From positions 137,946 through 201,945 of the forward strand of contig QANU01057663.1 of NCBI GenBank assembly GCA_003254905.1: a stretch of 64,000 nucleotides of DNA, written 5' to 3'. Positions 59,301 to 64,000 of this stretch are shown here, piece after piece (within the stretch, counting starts at the first letter, position 1; each line of letters begins with the position of its first letter). The notes under the pieces were generated by a model. That model was not told where the DNA came from. It was given only the letters and a program-made list of their open reading frames with translations, and searched no databases. Origin of the DNA: Nissolia schottii. Lineage: Eukaryota; Streptophyta; Magnoliopsida; Fabales; Fabaceae. The position numbers and the translations under genes were made by a program.

Positions 59301-61197
59301 TGAAGTTCTATCAATCGTTTGGGAAGAGGAAGTTGGTTCAAGCTATAGCGATGGTATAATCACCAGCTGCATTCATTCATTAAGAAGAGATCAGAACACA
59401 GTTCAAGACTCTTCCATACTACACAGTCACACTCAAAAGGATATACAGCTTCAATTTCTTACCGTAACTGCAGCTATGTTGGCAGGAAATGCCAAAAAAG
59501 ATGTGAACCAAATGATTGAGAGGAAAGGAACCACTTTAGCAATTCAGACACAGCACAAATAAAGACTAAATCATGCAACTATTATATTGCACATAATGGA
59601 GGGAAATATGACTCAAGAATCCAGATCCAAGAACCAACATAGAGTGGAGGATGCGCAGTGGGAAAGGAAATGCACATTACTCGTGCACATCATTGGATTA
59701 TTGTATTTCTGGCTTTCTAGTACTACAACTATCTAGTGCAGTTATCCAGAAAAAGAAAAAAAAAGGAACAGCGCAATCGTCGGTGCAGATTTACACTTGA
59801 GAAGACGATCTATGATGATTCAACTTCAACATTCTTTTATTACACTATATACCTGCAATCAAATATCAGAAGAGACAATGTTAGTTCACAAGTTTACTTC
59901 AAAGTAGAAGATAGATGGCTATTAAAAATGACTATAGAGTAGGCTTATTATCCTGTAGGCATTAGAACCAACTATCCTGCTGCAAATAGAAAATAGACAA
60001 AGTTGCTCAACCAAATTGTATTTTTAATATAAATAAGGACACAGAGTAATGCATGAACATATTAAACCCACAAAAAGGGTTATGGTCCCCCCACCCTCAC
60101 CAAAAATATCCCAGGGTTAATATCCTCAAATTTCAATGACCAACTAATTCATAGTCAATTGCTACTTGCTAGAATCAAACACCACAAGAGTTCAGTTTGC
60201 TCAAACTATGAAACACCAGCCAGTAATCTTAGTGGTTTGAGCCAAAATAAAATGCACATGAGAACATAAATTGGGGTTATGACATGTACGCATACGCAAG
60301 CTGTGATTCCCCATTTCAAATATTCATGAGAGACTAATCTTGATATTCTATAATATTCGCTGTTTTTCCTTATATTTGATTCTTCTGAAAACCCTGCTAA
60401 ACAAGGTGCATCTGTAATGTTGAAGGAAACAAGGCGTCATACTCATAGTTGCCATTGCATACAAATAACATAATGTTATTGATCACATGACTCTTCTTTG
60501 TTTAGAATGGAATGGTATGGAATAGAATAAAAATCCCATTCTGTAGTTTCGATCTTAAAAGATGAAATGGAGAAAAGGTTCCACTCACTTGTTTGGAAAT
60601 ACTAGTAGAAGGGAATGAGATGATAAGAATTATCAAATCTCATTCCATCCCATAGCCCAGGCTACCGATTTGGGGGAAAGGAAAAAATGAGGTATGAGAT
60701 GGAGTTGGATGAAATGGCCATGGAACTATAGGTCATTTCATCACATTCCATTCCATTTCATTCCACCTATACCACCAATCCAAACAACTTTGAGAACACC
60801 AATTGAAAACTCAAATCAGCTTGTGTCAATATTAACCAAACCAGTAGACATACAAACATAACAGACTCTGATGAATTACTTGTAGAACATCGATGCATTC
60901 ATAATCAAAGATCTCTCCAAACCTCCAAATAGCCCTACTTCACCAAAGAATCAATGGGATTTATCAACAAGCTTAACATCAATTCACACTAGGAACAAGG
61001 CAATCTACATGATTTTCAACACAAACTTAATACAACATAACCTAACCACAATTTCAGGCCCATAACATAGCATAATCTCCAATCTCCATCATCATCAGCA
61101 CACTAATCAAAACATAAACTATAGGCAAAACCAAATCTAATATGATTATACCTAATGCCATGATGAATTTGCAGAAAAGACCATGCTGCCACCACCT
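59301..61197 (-). other. downstream region of the RING gene; possible spliced 3' UTR
   Basis: No protein-coding frame with motifs. On the minus strand CAG acceptor-like sites occur (for example TTTGATTGCAG around 59853-59863), so transcribed, spliced 3' UTR is possible, but I cannot define exons. A MITE-like element lies at 60498-60787. Confidence 0.35.
60498..60787. mobile_element. MITE-like element with TTGTTTRGAATGG ends
   Basis: The left end, TTGTTTAGAATGGAATGG, is mirrored by the right end, CCATTCCATTTCATTCC...CCAATCCAAACAA. The inside repeats GGAATG and CATTCC in both orientations. The target duplication is not clear, so the superfamily is open (hAT or Harbinger type). Confidence 0.6.
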
Positions 61198-62043
61198 TCA
61201 TTCAACATCACTTAAACTCGAAACACTCTCAAAAGAATCGCGACCTTCGCCCTCAGTCTGCCTGGAACCACCGTCGGAACCAATCAGGCCGTGCCGGGAG
61301 GCAATGTGATTCAGAGTAGTCCTCAGCCCGTAGAAATCCTCCTCCTCTTCCTCCATCAGCTCCGAGAGCCTCACCAGTGCCACCCTCAGCTGCCTCCTGA
61401 TCTCGCTCGAACTCAAATCGCCACCACCGCCAATGCCACCATCATCTTCTCCTCCTTCCACCCCTCGCTCCTCCGCCTCCGCCGCCGCCGAGATCCGAAA
61501 CCGGCAGAGCGGGCACGAATCGTGGAGCTGGAGCCACGGCGTGATGCAATCGGAGTGGTAAAGGTGCTTGCACGGAAGCTGCTTTGCTTCCGCATCGACC
61601 TCGATCTCGTCCTTGCAAACCGCGCACGAAACTACGCCGTTAGGGTCGAGCTGCGAGAGCAAGGAGGAGGTGACTACGATTACGGGGACGGTGACGTGGG
61701 GCTTGGGCAGCGTCGGTTTGAAGGTGAGGGACGGAGAGAGTAGATCGAGCGGGTCCTCGAAAACGACGTCGTTTAGGGTGTCGGTGCTGGAGACTGTGTG
61801 GTTGTCGTGGAAGAGGCGGTGGAGGAAGGAGGAGTCGAAGAGGGAGAGGGAAGAGGAGGAAGGGAGTTGCGGAACGGCGTCGTTTTGGGTTGGGGAGTCC
61901 ATGGGCTCGAGGAAGTGGGTGTGGCAGTGGGGACAGAGGAGGGGAGGAGGAGAAGAGGTGAGGGCGACGCTCATGTCGCATTCGTGGCACCAGTAGGTTT
62001 TCAGTTCAGCCTCATCCGCCGCCGTTGTCTCCGTCGTCGCCAT
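61198..62043 (-). CDS. RING-H2 E3 ubiquitin ligase (RING1/CIP8-like) with N-terminal zinc ribbon
   Basis: An intronless 281-aa frame. Residues about 18-41 form a zinc ribbon, WCHECDMSVAL...LLCPHCHTHF (two CxxC pairs), typical of the plant RING1/RDUF/CIP8-like group. The middle is Ser/Leu-rich with low complexity. Residues about 140-181 are a complete RING-H2, starting CAVCKDEIEVDAEAKQLPCK and continuing HLYHSDCITPWLQLHDSCPLCR, with all eight zinc ligands (C3H2C3). An acidic, Glu/Gly-rich region and a helix-like EEEEEDFYGLR segment follow. The product should accept E2-ubiquitin and transfer ubiquitin to unknown targets. The frame is open 14 codons further upstream but only from a TTG; the ATG at 62043 in context CCCATGGCG is the start. 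It is divergent from the tRNA-Ser gene. Confidence 0.92.
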   Translation of the reverse strand: MATTETTAADEAELKTYWCHECDMSVALTSSPPPLLCPHCHTHFLEPMDSPTQNDAVPQLPSSSSLSLFDSSFLHRLFHDNHTVSSTDTLNDVVFEDPLDLLSPSLTFKPTLPKPHVTVPVIVVTSSLLSQLDPNGVVSCAVCKDEIEVDAEAKQLPCKHLYHSDCITPWLQLHDSCPLCRFRISAAAEAEERGVEGGEDDGGIGGGGDLSSSEIRRQLRVALVRLSELMEEEEEDFYGLRTTLNHIASRHGLIGSDGGSRQTEGEGRDSFESVSSLSDVE

Positions 62044-62330
62044 GGGCGGTGGTGGTGATGGTGGCTGTGGCGAAGGGTTAATCAATTGAGAATTCTAGGT
62101 TTGTTAGTTTTGCAAGGATTCGGGTGGGGGGAAGTGAGGCGGGCATTCATGGTTAAGATGAGAGAGAGAAGGAGAGAGGGTGGGGCCCGCACGCAACCTC
62201 TTCAATGGTTTGTTTATCTATCGTTTTTGTTTCGTTTCGTTTGGTACCTTGTGCATTTTCGCAGCAATTGGATTCATCAGCTGGTATGGAAATATTGATT
62301 AAAATGTTTCAGATTGTAGCTGACAACGAC

Positions 62331-62412
62331 GTCGCTTTGGCCGAGTGGTTAAGGCGTGTGCCTGCTAAGTACATGGGGTTTCCCCGCGAGAGTTCGAATC
62401 TCTCAGGCGACG
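62331..62412 (+). tRNA. tRNA-Ser (anticodon GCT)
   Basis: 82 nt folding as a class II tRNA. The 5' acceptor strand GTCGCTT pairs with 3' AGGCGAC (one G-U). An A-box TGGCCGAGTGGTTAAGGCG, the anticodon loop CTGCTAA with GCT, a long variable arm (TACATGGGGTTTCCCCGC) and the T arm GAGAGTTCGAATCTCTC are all present. CCA is not encoded, as usual in plants. It lies 288 bp from the divergent RING gene start. Confidence 0.97.
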
Positions 62413-62420
62413 GTTCACTC

Positions 62421-62425
62421 TTTTT
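62421..62425 (+). terminator. pol III terminator of tRNA-Ser
   Basis: TTTTT nine bases after the tRNA 3' end, the standard RNA polymerase III stop signal. Confidence 0.8.
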
Positions 62426-62724
62426 ATTATGACTGAAAAAGACTTCGGCTTTTCTTTCCTTCTTCTTATGTGACAAAATAAGAATACATTTTAATTAGTC
62501 TTAAAAATACCTTTTAAATATTGTATCTTGTTTCCTCTTCATCTTTTTTGTCTTAAAATTATAACTTTACGTTATATAATGATACTTGATAAATATTATG
62601 ATTAATATTATACAAATTTATGATTTTTATAGTGATGTTAGTTACTTTTATATTTAGTTAATATGACTTAATTTTATGAATTAACATTACATTAAGGGGA
62701 TGGAAATAAGTCAAATCAAGCTAA

Positions 62725-62890
62725 CAGTGTGTTTTCCATTTTTAAAATTTCTTGTTTTTAGGATTTTGTAAAGAAAATAGTGAAAATTATAAAATCCAAT
62801 TTCATGTTTTCATTTCCTATTTTCACTATTTTCTTTATAAATCTCGAAAACAAAAAATTATGAAAATGAAAATTGAAACCAAACACACCC
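62725..62890. mobile_element. Tourist-like fold-back MITE, TAA target sites
   Basis: Starts CAGTGTGTTTTCC and ends GGTTTCAATTTTC-complementary sequence finishing AAACCAAACACACCC. TAA lies on both sides (62722-62724 and 62891-62893). The interior arms AAAGAAAATAGTGAAAA and TTTTCACTATTTTCTTT are perfect complements. It is related to the element at 16020-16215. Confidence 0.75.
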
Positions 62891-62893
62891 TAA

Positions 62894-63472
62894 ACTTTGG
62901 CTAAAACACGTCTGACCTGGCTCAAAATTATTCGACTTGAGTATGGGCATGTGACTTGTTATAGGCTTTTTTTAAGGCTTAACCTAACCTTTTTAAAAGT
63001 CTGATTTGGCTTAAAAATCTATCTAAAAACCTACTTGAAATAAAGAAAAAAATAAAAAGTTTATGTAGTATCTGTCAATGAAGTTTTACATACTATGTAT
63101 CTAATTAAGTGAACAACAGAAATACATAAAATAATTTTTTAGCCATTTAAATTGAACATAGTCAAGATAAGCATGAAAGAAGATAAATTGTAGTAACTAA
63201 GAAAAAAATACTACTCAATAAAGATTGAGGTGATATGACAAGAAAAAATAAATTAATAATTAATACAACTAAATATTGCGATGACAACTTAAACTCGGCG
63301 AGATCACACAAGTAAAGACCTGGATGGTGGTGACACCATCATGCAAATAGTTATTTGAGGGAGTCGAAAAGATAAGTAAAAGTTATTTTGAATTTAATTA
63401 GGTTTATTATAGGGATAAGATAAGATTTGATTTTCTTTTTGATTTAATGTTTTCAAATTTTCTTTTGTTATA

Positions 63473-63525
<53 letters not shown>

Positions 63526-63633
63526 ATCTGATGAGTCTAATAAACTTCTTTTATAGTCTATAACTTGGTCTATTTAATTTTAAAACAAATGTTTTTTTAG
63601 AAGTCTTGACTTGACTTATTTAATAAATCAGTT
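62894..63633. other. AT-rich intergenic DNA with (TA)n at 63482-63521
   Basis: No gene seen. A TGTG tract leads into a TA microsatellite of about 40 bases. Confidence 0.6.
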
Positions 63634-64000
63634 ATGCTACTCATACACCATACATATACTTGTATAAGAATACAGTGAGTCCCCTCAAATAAACCACCCA
63701 CTCCACTTTCACCCACTCTCGAGTAAAAAACACGCGTATCTCAAAACCTTTTCGTTTCAACTTTCTTCCGTTTTCTCTCTTCACTCGTGTCGCTCTCATA
63801 TCTCGTCACTCTCATCCTTCGTTCTCTCTTCACTCTCTAACATCTCTCGCCGCTTTCTTCACTCTCGTACCCATACAAAAGATTGTGGACTCAAATCACA
63901 TGTATCATATTCTGCAAAATACTTAACTGTAGGTTAAGTTTTATGCAAATCTGTAAAGTTTTGCGCATATTTGTGAAGTTTTGTGCATGTGAACTAACAT
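63634..64000. mobile_element. left part of another minisatellite-bearing TIR element, cut by window end
   Basis: Begins ATGCTACTCATACACC, like the left end at 48155, then a C/T-rich stretch (63690-63870), then repeated TTTTGTGCAT/GTAAAGTTTTG words from about 63935 to the window end. The remainder lies outside. Confidence 0.6.

Noticed and set aside
61291-62058. Several frames on both strands overlapping the RING gene
   Set aside because: They are other-frame readings of the GC-rich RING coding sequence; only the frame with intact zinc ligands is real.

Overview
This is a stretch of plant nuclear DNA, almost certainly eudicot. The genes are split by GT-AG introns, the intergenic DNA is AT-rich, and most of the sequence is retrotransposon, MITE and minisatellite material. 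Legume is my best guess, from the style of the MITE ends and RTE tails; this is an impression and was not tested. There is no CRISPR array, operon or other prokaryotic system.

Layout. 1-0.9 kb: RTE-type LINE endonuclease fragment (-). 1.7-6.5 kb: 3' part of a SIN2/DGP2-like mitochondrial GTPase gene (+), with a 256-bp Mutator-like MITE in an intron. 6.9-7.7 kb: convergent three-exon remnant of the SPLAYED (SYD) chromatin remodeller (-). 10.1-11.5 kb: imperfect inverted repeat with ~0.4-kb arms. 12.0-13.2 kb: two-exon gene for a small, probably plastid-targeted membrane protein (-). 15.3-22.3 kb: complete 18-exon mitochondrial citrate synthase gene (-), 472 aa, with two MITEs in its introns. 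22.8 kb: tRNA-derived SINE. 24.5-30.5 kb: decayed Ty3/gypsy element with an LTR-like insertion, cut off at an LTR-derived block (30.5-33.0 kb). 33.0-34.1 kb: minisatellite-bearing repeat. 34.4-36.7 and 42.3-45.9 kb: tandemly duplicated block, each copy with one VQ-motif gene (-). 36.7-42.3 kb: contigs joined by single N bases that repeat one another apparently exactly, best read as unmerged assembly overlaps. 45.9-47.1 kb: hAT element with an 8-bp target duplication. 48.2-52.4 kb: TIR element with a minisatellite, interrupted by a 3.06-kb solo LTR with a perfect 5-bp duplication. 52.9-53.1 kb: small membrane-protein gene (-). 54.2 kb: second SINE copy. 55.0-57.5 kb: L1-type LINE remnant interrupted by a ~1-kb Pack-MULE carrying a broken tonoplast sugar transporter fragment. 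61.2-62.0 kb: intronless RING-H2 E3 ligase gene (-). 62.33 kb: tRNA-Ser(GCT) (+). From 63.6 kb to the end: start of another copy of the minisatellite-bearing TIR element.

The genes are ordinary housekeeping or signalling loci with no shared pathway. SIN2-like and citrate synthase both act in mitochondria, but nothing ties their regulation together. The most unusual content is in the repeats: the Pack-MULE, the recurrent TGCACAAACTTT minisatellite element, the LTR block with long inverted ends, and the probable false duplication at the N joins.
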